Positions 52,811 through 61,866 of a stretch of DNA of 64,000 bases are shown piece by piece. The stretch spans positions 1,178,001-1,242,000 of the forward strand of contig JADKKA010000022.1 in assembly GCA_016720745.1 (NCBI GenBank). The letters run 5' to 3'. The stretch is from Chitinophagaceae bacterium. GTDB taxonomy: Bacteria; Bacteroidota; Bacteroidia; Chitinophagales; Chitinophagaceae. The notes below the pieces were generated by a model, which saw only the letters and a list, made by a program, of their open reading frames with translations, searched no databases and was not told where the DNA came from. How positions within the stretch are numbered: position 1 is the first letter of the stretch; each line of letters starts with the position of its first letter. Position numbers and translations under genes: made by a program.

Positions 52811-53089
52811 ATGGCCAGTCACGAGGATAAATTCATTTCCAAACTCTTATTCGGTTTTGGAGCCATTATTGCCGCTGTGATGCTCACCTTGTTCGTTTGT
52901 GCAGAAAGAATCCCCAAAAAAGATGAATGGTACTGGTGGGGAATGGCCATTGCTGCCATTTTATGTACCGGTATTTTCCTGGTGGCCAGTGCCCTGATTC
53001 ATAAAATGAAGTCAGACATGATCCGCAAGCAGAAAATGCGTCATTTGCAGCGGGGCACTCATCAGGAAACTGCGTCAGATATCAGCTGA
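52811..53089 (+). CDS. Small two-helix membrane protein
   Basis: The product is 92 residues with two hydrophobic segments (LLFGFGAIIAAVMLTLFVCA and WGMAIAAILCTGIFLVASAL) and a basic C-terminal tail (KMKSDMIRKQKMRHLQRG). No family is recognised. Both termini are predicted cytoplasmic by charge. Its TGA stop directly abuts the stop of the convergent DUF486 gene. Confidence 0.72.
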   Translation: MASHEDKFISKLLFGFGAIIAAVMLTLFVCAERIPKKDEWYWWGMAIAAILCTGIFLVASALIHKMKSDMIRKQKMRHLQRGTHQETASDIS

Positions 53090-53428
53090 TCAGCCAAATT
53101 GTTTGGTGAACATAAACCAGACCGCTCCCATCAGTAATACAAAACTCACCAGGTAGCGCCAGTGAAAGGGCTCCTTCAGGTAATACACTGCAAAAATGGT
53201 AAACACCAGCAGGGTGATCACTTCCTGCAACATCTTCAACTGAAAGCCTGACATTCCTTTTGCATATCCTGTCCTGTTTGCAGGCACCATCAGCATGTAT
53301 TCAAATAAAGCAATGATCCAACTGATCAGGATAGCTTTCCATAATGGCCAGCCCTCTTGCTTTAGATGGAAATACCAGGCAAAAGTCATAAACACATTCG
53401 AAGCCAGTAATAACAAAACCGTATTCAT
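53090..53428 (-). CDS. DUF486 / DMT-superfamily small membrane protein
   Basis: The product is 112 residues from the Met at 53428 (MNTVLLLLASNVFMTFAWYF), the usual start; an upstream Met at 53464 adds a non-conserved 12 residues. Four helices and the motif EYMLMVPANRTGYAKGMSGF followed by QLKMLQEVITLLVF are diagnostic of DUF486. Members resemble half-size drug/metabolite transporters. Substrate is unknown. Confidence 0.9.
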   Translation of the reverse strand: MNTVLLLLASNVFMTFAWYFHLKQEGWPLWKAILISWIIALFEYMLMVPANRTGYAKGMSGFQLKMLQEVITLLVFTIFAVYYLKEPFHWRYLVSFVLLMGAVWFMFTKQFG

Positions 53429-53538
53429 CGCAACATGATTTAAAAAAAAGAGCCCGGCTCTCACCGGACTCTAAATCGTTTCAATTTTTAATCTACCCTG
53501 ATTTCGTAATTACATTTTCTGACTCCCAACTTTCACTG

Positions 53539-53560
53539 CTCCCCTTTAGGGGATGGGGGC
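53539..53560. repeat. CCCCTTTAGGGG palindromic extragenic motif
   Basis: GCTCCCCTTTAGGGGATGGGG contains a near-perfect palindrome and resembles an extragenic motif I have often seen in Bacteroidetes sequence. It lies next to the GACTC tract after smc. Confidence 0.5.
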
Positions 53561-53600
53561 GACTCTCGACTCTCGACTCTCGACTATCGACTAAAGACTA
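53561..53600. repeat. GACTCTC heptamer tract ending in the smc stop codon
   Basis: GACTCTC x3, GACTATC, GACTAAA, GACTA. The last three bases (CTA, 53598-53600) are the TAG stop of smc on the minus strand. Confidence 0.9.
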
Positions 53601-56600
53601 ATTCTGCTTCTCCAGATTCCTGAAATCCACCGGCACCAGTTTACTTACACCCGGCTCCTGCATGGTGACACCGTAAATAACATCCACGGTACTCATGGTC
53701 ATCTTATTGTGTGTAACAATGATGAACTGTGAGTTCTGGCTGAACTGACGGATCATATTGGTGAACTTGCTCACGTTGGCATCATCCAGCGGGGCATCCA
53801 CCTCATCCAGGATACAGAATGGCGCAGGCTTGATCAGGTAAATGGCAAAGAGCAATGCAGTGGCAGTCAGCGTTCTTTCCCCACCACTCAGCTGGGTCAG
53901 TGAACTTGGCCTTTTGCCCTTTGGTTTAGCCACCACATCGATTCCCGTATCAGCAATGTTCTCAGGATTCTCCAGTACCAGATCGCACTGGTCATCATCG
54001 GTAAACAGGGTTTTAAATACTTTCTGGAAATTTTCTCTTACCTGGTGGAAGGTTTCCATGAATTTCAGATTCGCAGTGGCTTCCACTTCCTCGATCGTTT
54101 TTAACAAACTATCCTTGGCAGTAACCAGGTCCGTCTTTTGCTCTACGATAAAATCATACCGCTTCTTCATTTCCGTAAAAGCCTCGATGGCAGTCGGATT
54201 CACTTCACCCAGATTTTCCAGGCGGCGCTTCATCCGGTCCACTTTTTCGTGCAGTTCTTCCACGGGCACTTCACCGGTTCTTGATTCACCCAGGATATCA
54301 TCCAGGTTGATCCTGAATTCCACATCCATTCTTTCCTTCATACCAGCCAGGTGTAATTTCAGCTCATTCAGCTTATCCTTGATAGCTGCCAGCATATGTT
54401 CTACCTGTTCCTTTTCTTTTACTTTATGCCTGATCTCACTTTCCTTTTCACTTAACTGGTTACGGAGATTATAATAAGCCTGATCCGCTTCATTCAGTTT
54501 TTGCTCCTCCACTTCCTTGTCACGCATCAGTTGCAGGAGGGCTTCTTCTGTGTCGCGGAGTGTTTGAGTGGCCTGTTCAATGCTTCCTGCGGTTTCTGTG
54601 AGCAGGTTGCCATTGCTGTCGATCTGCAACCGAAGATCATTCAGTTGATTCCCCTTGAATTCCAGCTCCTGCCTTAATCCGGCAATCTTACTCTGGTGCT
54701 TGGTGACATTCAGGTTAAACTCATTGTACTGCCGGCTCGACTCATTGTATTCCTGATCAGTCATCCGGAATGCCTCATCTGCTTCAGCAAGCCTGGAAGC
54801 TGCTACCAGCAGGGCCTCATTGAATCCGGTCAATTGATTTCTTACGCCTTCTACAGACTGATGAGTCTGCTGCATCTGCAGGTTCAGCTCTTCCAGCCGG
54901 TGCTGGCTGCTGGTTTGCATGGAGTGCAGATTCTCCAGTTTATTATGAAGGGCAAATACTTCGTTCGTCAGTTGCTGGATTTCCCTTTCTGTTTCTTTTA
55001 CGGCATTCTCACGCAGGTCTTCATTAAAGGCGATCACTTCATTGTGACGGGCCTGGATATCGGCACGGAGTTTTTCAACCACTACCGATTGAGTCAGGAT
55101 TTCTTCCTGCAGTTTTTCCAGGTTTTTCGCACGTCCGATCTTTTTACCTTCAATCAGTCCCACACTGCCACCGGTCAATGAATATTTTCCTTTTACATAC
55201 TTCCCGTGTTTTTCAATCACCACAAACCCATTGCTGTTTTCCAGCACCTGCTCATTATCGGCAATAAATACATTGCTCAGCAAATGCTCAGCCAGCTTCC
55301 GGTACTTTTCTTCCACTTCCACCACACTCAGTGCGGGTATGCCACCTTCCAGATGGTGACCTATACTTGCCGGAGCCTGTTCATCAAATTTGTTCAGAAG
55401 GAAGAAGTTCGCTTTTCCTTTTTTATTTTCATCCAGCAGGTGTACGGCCTGTAAACCTTCCTGCAGGTTGTTCACAACATAATATCCCAGATAAGGTTCC
55501 AGTACATTCTCGAGGGCTGTCCGGTATTCTTCTTTTACATACATCACATCCGAGAGGATGGGTGAAGTATGGTTCCATTGCTGGTTATTGTGTAAAAATT
55601 TTACACTGTCAGGGTAGCCTTCCATAGAGTCGATCATGCTTTTCAGCAGGTCGTGCTCATTCTTTTTGGAATCCAGCTTACGGTTCTCTTCAGCCAGTTC
55701 ATTGCGTAAGCCTTCGAGTACAGACTGAATTTGCAGGATCTGTTCACGGGTATTTTCCTGGTGCTGCTGTAACTGCTCCAGGTCAACTTTCTTAATGGAT
55801 AATTCTTTTTCCTTAAGGATTCTATCCTGATCCAGGTGCTGGCGCTGTTCTTCCCTGTGTTTTCTTTCTTCTTCGATCTGGCCAATTACTCTTTGCAGGT
55901 TCTGCACGGATGTATCCGCTACCGCTACTTTCTTTTCTGCATCAAACTGGCTGCGCTGAACATGTTGTTGTTCCTGGCGGAGATTATCAAGAATATGGCG
56001 TTTCTCATCCAGAATATTTCTTTTAGCATCCACTTCCTGGCGCAGACTTTCCAGTTGCTGGTTCAGTTGTTCCAGGGCCTGACTCTCTTCTCCTACCTGT
56101 GCTTCAGTAAACTGAATGCTTTCTTCAATACCACGTAACTGACCGCCCGCTTTTTGCAGAAACTCCTGCAGGCTGTTTTCTTTTTCTTTCAGGTGTTCCA
56201 GTCGCTGGGCGGAAAGGTTCTTATCGTTTTCCCGGCTTCTGACGGTTTGTACCATTTCGTTAAAGGTCAGCTGCATGGTCTGCAGTTCTCTTTCCTTTTC
56301 AATAAAAGCCAGCTTTTCTTTTTCGATCGCAGCTTCATCGGCAGCAATAACTGCTTCCAGTTTTACGCGCTTATCAGTTTCCAGTTCATGTTGCTGGTTC
56401 AGTTCCTGGTAAGTGAGATTAAATCCTTCCAGTGATGCTTTCGCGAGTTCAATACTCAGTTCCCGGTATTCTTTTTTAATCTCATGGTATTTCTCCGCTT
56501 TCTTGGCCTGGCTTTCCAGCGCCTTGAGCTGGTTATTGATTTCAAAAAGCAGGTCTTCAATACGGGCCAGGTCCTGCTCAGTGGCTTCCAGTTTTTGCTT

Positions 56601-57131
56601 GGCTTCTTTTTTACGTGTTTTGTAAATAGAAATCCCTGCGGCCTGTTCCAGCATTTTTCTACGGCTGTTATCCTTGTCTTTGATCAGGTCATCGACCATG
56701 TCCAATGCAATGATGGCATAACTGTCTGTGCTCACACCGGTATCCATGAACAGGTTCTGGATATCCTTCAAACGGCACTGTACATCATTGAGCCGGTATT
56801 CACTTTCGCCGCTTTTATAAAACTTACGTGTGATGGTGACCTCATTGAATTCTGAGGGAAGGAGGTTCTTGGTATTCTCAAACGTGAGACTTACTTCTGC
56901 CAATCCGGATGCACTGCGGGTTTTGGATCCGTTGAAGACCAGACTGTCGAGGTTTTCACTTCGGAGCTGACTGATCTTCTGTTCACCAATCACCCATCTG
57001 ATGCTGTCTACGATATTACTTTTGCCGCAGCCGTTAGGACCAACAATACCGGTGATATTGTCATCAAAACGCACTACAGTTTTGTCGGCAAAACTTTTGA
57101 ATCCTTTGATTTCTAAGTTCTTTAGTCTCAC
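53598..57131 (-). CDS. smc: Chromosome segregation protein SMC
   Basis: The product is 1177 residues, the standard SMC length. The Walker A GIVGPNGCGKSNIVDSIRWV is at residues 29-48. Long coiled coils flank a hinge at about residues 515-660 (GYPDSVKFLHNNQQWNHTSP, VFIADNEQVLENSNGFVVIE). The signature LSGGERTLTATALLFAIYLI and Walker B/D-loop FCILDEVDAPLDDANV close the second ATPase half. It condenses DNA with kleisin ScpA and ScpB, which are not in the window. The stop codon lies in a GACTC tract. Confidence 0.97.
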   Translation of the reverse strand: MRLKNLEIKGFKSFADKTVVRFDDNITGIVGPNGCGKSNIVDSIRWVIGEQKISQLRSENLDSLVFNGSKTRSASGLAEVSLTFENTKNLLPSEFNEVTITRKFYKSGESEYRLNDVQCRLKDIQNLFMDTGVSTDSYAIIALDMVDDLIKDKDNSRRKMLEQAAGISIYKTRKKEAKQKLEATEQDLARIEDLLFEINNQLKALESQAKKAEKYHEIKKEYRELSIELAKASLEGFNLTYQELNQQHELETDKRVKLEAVIAADEAAIEKEKLAFIEKERELQTMQLTFNEMVQTVRSRENDKNLSAQRLEHLKEKENSLQEFLQKAGGQLRGIEESIQFTEAQVGEESQALEQLNQQLESLRQEVDAKRNILDEKRHILDNLRQEQQHVQRSQFDAEKKVAVADTSVQNLQRVIGQIEEERKHREEQRQHLDQDRILKEKELSIKKVDLEQLQQHQENTREQILQIQSVLEGLRNELAEENRKLDSKKNEHDLLKSMIDSMEGYPDSVKFLHNNQQWNHTSPILSDVMYVKEEYRTALENVLEPYLGYYVVNNLQEGLQAVHLLDENKKGKANFFLLNKFDEQAPASIGHHLEGGIPALSVVEVEEKYRKLAEHLLSNVFIADNEQVLENSNGFVVIEKHGKYVKGKYSLTGGSVGLIEGKKIGRAKNLEKLQEEILTQSVVVEKLRADIQARHNEVIAFNEDLRENAVKETEREIQQLTNEVFALHNKLENLHSMQTSSQHRLEELNLQMQQTHQSVEGVRNQLTGFNEALLVAASRLAEADEAFRMTDQEYNESSRQYNEFNLNVTKHQSKIAGLRQELEFKGNQLNDLRLQIDSNGNLLTETAGSIEQATQTLRDTEEALLQLMRDKEVEEQKLNEADQAYYNLRNQLSEKESEIRHKVKEKEQVEHMLAAIKDKLNELKLHLAGMKERMDVEFRINLDDILGESRTGEVPVEELHEKVDRMKRRLENLGEVNPTAIEAFTEMKKRYDFIVEQKTDLVTAKDSLLKTIEEVEATANLKFMETFHQVRENFQKVFKTLFTDDDQCDLVLENPENIADTGIDVVAKPKGKRPSSLTQLSGGERTLTATALLFAIYLIKPAPFCILDEVDAPLDDANVSKFTNMIRQFSQNSQFIIVTHNKMTMSTVDVIYGVTMQEPGVSKLVPVDFRNLEKQN

Positions 57132-57630
57132 TGTTATCAGTTTTTATACAAGTAAAGTCAGGCGGCGAATATATAGCAAAGGTCAGTAAAAACCGGTCGG
57201 GCTACCAGTCAGTTATTCACATTGGAAAGCGAAAAATGTGAGAAGAAAACAGTTGCGGGAATTGTTTCTCCCGATGTCACAAAAAGACCTCAAAAAGGGC
57301 TGCTTTTTGCCCCCATGTAACCGGGAAAATGCAGCTTTGCCCCGGACCATGGATGGTCATATTTTTTAGTCAGCCGGGCTATTGATTTCTGCTTGGTTAA
57401 AATAGCCATTTCAGGCTTTTTTCATGGCATTTTCGTTTTAACAACATAAATACCCGGTTCTGCTTTATAATCACTATCTTCACTAAGTGACTATAAGTTC
57501 TTCCATCATTCAGTGCGGATAAGTTCAATTCTTACTCTTCGATCCGGTAACAGTTATTCTCCTCTTTACTATTTGCTGACAGTCCTTCAATCACAGGTAT
57601 TTCAATTTGTTTTATTTTAAATTTTTCAGC
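57132..57630. other. Long intergenic region upstream of the RRM gene
   Basis: This 499-bp interval has no convincing gene. It contains two small hairpins: CGGGA/TCCCG (57256-57273) and CAAAAAG/CTTTTTG (57291-57309). The AT-rich stretch before the RRM gene may be a long 5' leader, as in cold-inducible RNA-binding protein genes; this is inference. Confidence 0.5.
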
Positions 57631-57897
57631 ATGAACATGTATGTTTCGAATCTGAGTTTTCACACGTCTGAGGAAGACCTGAAAACCCTTTTTGGTGCTT
57701 ATGGCGCCGTAGCTTCCGCAAAAGTGATTAATGACCGTGAAACCGGCCGCAGCCGCGGGTTTGGATTTGTGGAAATGAACGCAGATGATGAAGCCAATTC
57801 AGCCATCAAAGGACTGAACGGAAAAGATATTGAAGGCAGGGCACTGTCTGTTTCGGTAGCGAGAGAGAAAGCTCCCCGTTCCGATTACAGAGGTTAA
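57631..57897 (+). CDS. RNA-binding protein with one RRM domain
   Basis: The product is 88 residues from the Met at 57631 (MNMYVSNLSF); an upstream Met at 57607 adds eight hydrophobic residues that do not fit the family. RNP2 is MYVSNL and RNP1 is RGFGFVEM, with TSEEDLKTLFGAYGAVASAK and ERETGRS-like (NDRETGRSRG) between. It is the short glycine-poor form found in Bacteroidetes and cyanobacteria, which bind RNA and often respond to cold. An intrinsic terminator follows. Confidence 0.93.
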   Translation: MNMYVSNLSFHTSEEDLKTLFGAYGAVASAKVINDRETGRSRGFGFVEMNADDEANSAIKGLNGKDIEGRALSVSVAREKAPRSDYRG

Positions 57898-57918
57898 TCC
57901 TCCTCTTACATTGCGTAT

Positions 57919-57945
57919 AAAGAGCCTTTTAAAGGCTCTTTTTTT
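57919..57945. terminator. Intrinsic terminator after the RRM gene
   Basis: AAAGAGCCTTT/AAAGGCTCTTT perfect stem followed by a T-run that overlaps the stop codon (57944-57946) of the convergent gene. Confidence 0.92.
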
Positions 57946-58288
57946 ATGCTTCTTCTGCTGTAACCGGCGCTTCTGCCGGCGTAGTATTCCGGATACTGAG
58001 CTGGAAATCTGAATTGAGGTTGATGGCATAATTCCCCTGGCGCAGGATACCCATGGTTGCACTGTCTTCGGTGAGAACCGACATCAGGCTTTTCACCTGT
58101 ACATCTGTATTTACCCTGTCCAATCTACCTTTTACAATTTCAACATCGAAACTGCAAACCGGCTTCCGCAATTTGCTGTTTCTTTCAAAATCAGTGCGAT
58201 TCAACGTCATGCGCTGATCTTCCTGATTTGATTTTTTCAGCAACAAACGAATAACGGGGAGGTACTTTTTCCAGGTGTGATTATACAT
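57944..58288 (-). CDS. Conserved hypothetical protein, 114 residues
   Basis: The product reads MYNHTWKKYLPVIRLLLKKS at the N-terminus, with NRTDFERNSKLRKPVCSFDV in the middle and an Ala/Thr/Pro-rich tail. It has no signal peptide or helix long enough to span a membrane. I have a sense of a conserved Bacteroidetes family but cannot name it. Its last codon shares bases with the terminator of the convergent RRM gene. Confidence 0.72.
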   Translation of the reverse strand: MYNHTWKKYLPVIRLLLKKSNQEDQRMTLNRTDFERNSKLRKPVCSFDVEIVKGRLDRVNTDVQVKSLMSVLTEDSATMGILRQGNYAINLNSDFQLSIRNTTPAEAPVTAEEA

Positions 58289-58628
58289 ATAATGAGTGGG
58301 TTATTGTCCGCAAAAACAGAAGGCGGATCCAATCGAAGGTGGGCTTTTATTTCCACAATGCCCCGTTTATTTCTACCCATCATTTTAACAACCGCTAAAT
58401 AAGACTTTTTACTTAGCAGCTGCTACCAGTTTGACTGAATTATCAGGTAGGGTCATTTTTCCTCTTCGACTTGATTTTTTGTTTAGCTATCCAGTGCAAT
58501 TGAATCAATCCTTTATACAATAGCATTAGAAAGGCAGATGAAAGATGGCCGTTTTCAGGTAGCGATCCCTTGACCACTACCTGATAGATGCTGTTCCTTT
58601 ATAAAGAAAAGGCAGAAAACGAGATTGA
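58289..58628. other. Gene-free interval with repeated TCAGGTAG motif
   Basis: No gene is seen. TCAGGTAG occurs at 58443-58450 and 58555-58562, and its inverse CTACCTGA at 58577-58584; the last two form an 8-bp perfect stem with a 14-nt loop just downstream of the CHAT gene. No T-run follows. Confidence 0.5.
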
Positions 58629-61600
58629 TTATTTACCCACCAGAACAAAGGGGCCCCAGAAAAAAGGATGTGCATATTGTTCCCGTAAACGCAGCTGTGC
58701 TTTGCGCAGGGCCTCCTGTTTACTTCCTTCGGGATGGAGGAGCCATTCCCGGTAAAACCCGATCATCAGTTCTTTGGTAGATTCATCGTTCACTTTCCAG
58801 AGACTCATGATCACGGAGGCAGCACCCGCCTGCATAAAAGCTCTCTGCAATCCATACACCCCCTGCCCGTTGAGCAGTTCACCCAAACCGGTTTCACAGG
58901 CAGATAAAACAACCAGTGCGGTCCCGGTTAAATCAAGTCCCGCAGCTTCATAAGCCGTCAGGATCCCATCATCCTGATCCGTAAAATCATTGGGATTCCT
59001 CGCCACTGCTGCAGCCCCTGCCAGGATCACACCGGAACGGAGCAATGGATGTTGTCTGGCAATATCTGCCTGAATACCATAAACGGTACCCATGGTATCT
59101 TTTACATCCTTCAGAAAAAAACCATGCGTGGCAATATGCAATACCTGGGGTCTTTTGATTTTTTTAATGGCTTCTTCCGTTGCTGCTTTGCGGATTCTCT
59201 CCTCCACGGTCCAGTGTTCTGCCATCAGGATGGATTTTACAGAATCGGTTTCTTCTCTCGTACCTGGTAATTCATCCAATACCGGAAAACCGGTTCGAAG
59301 CGGCAGGCTGTCAGTTGTAACAGGTAATCCGCCAAAATCAGGAAAGGAGAAGATAGCAGCACGATGCGTTTTGTTTTCCGTTACCGGTTCCAGCAGATCT
59401 TTTGTATTGGTGAGCATGGAAACGGCCAGTTCATCAATCAGGTATTTTCTGGTTAAAGGATTGAGCAGGGTATAAAGATTGATCTGCTGATAAACCCCGT
59501 CGGCTGAAAAGTAAACCTTTGTAGCAGCCGGCAGGTATTCTTTTAAAGGCCCCCAGAAAGCAGTGTAAGATTGCAGGTCTTCCCTCCTGCCCTTAAGGTT
59601 TAAACGATAATAATTGATGGCTTTTGTCTCAAGTTCATTGCCTGGTTTTAACAATACCAGCCGGGGTGCCATGCTTTGATGATCCAGGATCAGGGCAGCA
59701 TAGCGGATTTTATCGGTCCATTTTCCATCTGTATATTCTTCGGTGCGGATGATTTCAACCGCATACTCACCGGGGAGTAAAACTGACCGGATACTGGTCC
59801 AGTCTCTTAAGCCTGTATTGGAATTTTTAGCCAATCCCAAAGCAATCGTGATTTTTTGCTCCAGTTGGTTGGCATTCAGTTCCAGTTGCGGCAGGTTCAG
59901 TTTTTTCTCCGTACGTTCTTCTTCACTCATCCGGTACTGGCGGATAATTTCTTCTCTCATGGCCAACCATTGCTGGTAATTGCTGATCACAGTACTATCC
60001 CGGCTGAAAGCCACCGCCTCCTTCATTTTCCCGGATTCTTTCAACAGGAGTGATTTCAATGCGATACGGTTGTTGTACATACGGGTGATCAGGGCCGTAT
60101 GATTCCCGGATGGGTTTTTTGTCCATTGTTCTAATACAAATGCATTGAAAGTTTCAAATGCACCGGCCACATTGAAATAGAATAAGGTCTTGTCTTTTTC
60201 ACTCAGGTAGGGAAAATATTTTTCAATCAGCAACAGGTATCCCTTCATGGCATTTTGATAATGCTTCTCTGCTTCAGCAGGCTGCCCCGCTTCCCGATAG
60301 GTTTCTGCCAGGTTGTATTCGGTTTCAATATGATCATAATGATACTCCCCCAGTTTATTCCGGAGAATGGCCAGTGACTGCAGGGTCAGTGCAATAGCTT
60401 CCGGGTAGCGCTTCATTTGCCGGTAAGTACCTGCCAGTCCGCCCAGGTATATCCCATACTTATCACTGGTTTCACCATAAGTAGCTTTATAAATACTAAT
60501 GCTGGACTGATAAGTGGATTCCGCTTTTTTCAAATTGCCATTTGCCTTGTACACTGAAGCCAGGTTATTCAGGCAATTGGCATAAAACTTATCCTTTTCT
60601 CCCAATGTGGTTTTATAGATCGCCAGACATTCTTCCAGGTGTTTCTCCGCTTCCGGATATTTCCCAATGGCAAATTCAACCAGGGCCAGGTTATTGAGGG
60701 CATTGGCATAATTGGCATGCTTTGTACCCAGTGTTTTTTTGCGGATACTGATCACTTCTTCAAATGCATACACAGCATCCTGCAGCCGGCCCATGCTGCG
60801 ATATAATTCTCCGAGATTATTGAGGGGATTGGTATAATCAGGATGTTCTCTTTTTCCTTGAGCTATGTAAATCTGTAATGCTTTGCGGTAGGAGTTTTCC
60901 GCTTCATTGTATTTACCGAGTGCTTTTTGCACCAGGGCCAGGTTATTGAGGGAGTAGGCAGCTGAGGGATTGCTACCTGCCAGTGCAACGGCTTTTTCCA
61001 ATGCAGGCTCTGCCCTTGCATAATCACCCATGTGCCGGTACAATTCACCCAGATTATTCTCCAGTGTTTGTAATGTAGCCTGATCCGGTGCAGGCTGAGC
61101 GGCATGATAATTTTTCAGGGAAAGAAAGATGGCTTCTGCCTGTTCGTACTTGGCCTGTCCCTGGTAAATCACAGCCATGGTGCCCAGGGCGCCGAGGTAA
61201 TCCGGACTTGTTTCGCCCAGTATTGTTTTATAAAAATGAACAGCGGCAGCACACATGCTTTCGGCTTCGGCATATTTGCCCATATCCACATACATGGAAC
61301 CCAGGGTATAAAAACAACGGGTGTATTGTAAACTGCTTTGTCCGAATGCCGTGGCCAGTACGGGTAAAGACTGCAGGTAAAGCGGCTCAGCTTCGGCATA
61401 CCTTCCCTCCTCTTTTAAACAGGATGCCAGGTTGAAAAGTGCCAGTGAAAAATGGTATTCAGTTTCACCTAAACGGCTCTTCGCCAGATCAGCCGCTTCC
61501 CTGAAAAATTTTCCGGCCTTTGCATAGTCTTCCAATTGATAATAGGCCGATCCTGCCGTACTGTGAAATTCAACGAGCACTGTATCATTTTTTATCTGGC

Positions 61601-61757
61601 TTTGTGCAAGCGGGTAAATTTTTTCTGCCAGTTGAGCCGCCTGCTGGTAATGGCCCTGAGCAAAAGCGCTATCCATCGCGGACAGCTCCGCCTGAACTCC
61701 CTGTGCCGAAGCTTTGGTGAATCCAGCTATCAAAAGCAATAAGAACCATTTTTTCAT
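58629..61757 (-). CDS. Secreted TPR-CHAT (caspase-like) protein
   Basis: The product is 1042 residues with a signal peptide (MKKWFLLLLIAGFTKASAQ). About residues 30-510 are tetratricopeptide repeats of the kinesin-light-chain type (YAEAEPLYLQSLPVL, NNLALVQKALGKYNEAE, NNLGELYRSMGRLQDAV). The C-terminal about 330 residues are a CHAT domain of the caspase/separase clan: His878 in VLHIATHGFFLKD and Cys954 in VVLSACETGLGELLNGQG form the dyad. Both catalytic residues are present. It is exported, unlike the cytoplasmic TPR-CHAT of defence systems. Target and trigger are unknown. Confidence 0.92.
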   Translation of the reverse strand: MKKWFLLLLIAGFTKASAQGVQAELSAMDSAFAQGHYQQAAQLAEKIYPLAQSQIKNDTVLVEFHSTAGSAYYQLEDYAKAGKFFREAADLAKSRLGETEYHFSLALFNLASCLKEEGRYAEAEPLYLQSLPVLATAFGQSSLQYTRCFYTLGSMYVDMGKYAEAESMCAAAVHFYKTILGETSPDYLGALGTMAVIYQGQAKYEQAEAIFLSLKNYHAAQPAPDQATLQTLENNLGELYRHMGDYARAEPALEKAVALAGSNPSAAYSLNNLALVQKALGKYNEAENSYRKALQIYIAQGKREHPDYTNPLNNLGELYRSMGRLQDAVYAFEEVISIRKKTLGTKHANYANALNNLALVEFAIGKYPEAEKHLEECLAIYKTTLGEKDKFYANCLNNLASVYKANGNLKKAESTYQSSISIYKATYGETSDKYGIYLGGLAGTYRQMKRYPEAIALTLQSLAILRNKLGEYHYDHIETEYNLAETYREAGQPAEAEKHYQNAMKGYLLLIEKYFPYLSEKDKTLFYFNVAGAFETFNAFVLEQWTKNPSGNHTALITRMYNNRIALKSLLLKESGKMKEAVAFSRDSTVISNYQQWLAMREEIIRQYRMSEEERTEKKLNLPQLELNANQLEQKITIALGLAKNSNTGLRDWTSIRSVLLPGEYAVEIIRTEEYTDGKWTDKIRYAALILDHQSMAPRLVLLKPGNELETKAINYYRLNLKGRREDLQSYTAFWGPLKEYLPAATKVYFSADGVYQQINLYTLLNPLTRKYLIDELAVSMLTNTKDLLEPVTENKTHRAAIFSFPDFGGLPVTTDSLPLRTGFPVLDELPGTREETDSVKSILMAEHWTVEERIRKAATEEAIKKIKRPQVLHIATHGFFLKDVKDTMGTVYGIQADIARQHPLLRSGVILAGAAAVARNPNDFTDQDDGILTAYEAAGLDLTGTALVVLSACETGLGELLNGQGVYGLQRAFMQAGAASVIMSLWKVNDESTKELMIGFYREWLLHPEGSKQEALRKAQLRLREQYAHPFFWGPFVLVGK

Positions 61758-61866
61758 TCCCCTAAAATTACTGAGATAAGCGGAGATAATGGCCAGTACC
61801 CTGATGATGTGATACGGTTAGTTTCATAGAAAGAGATTTTTATCTTCATACATAACAATATAAACT

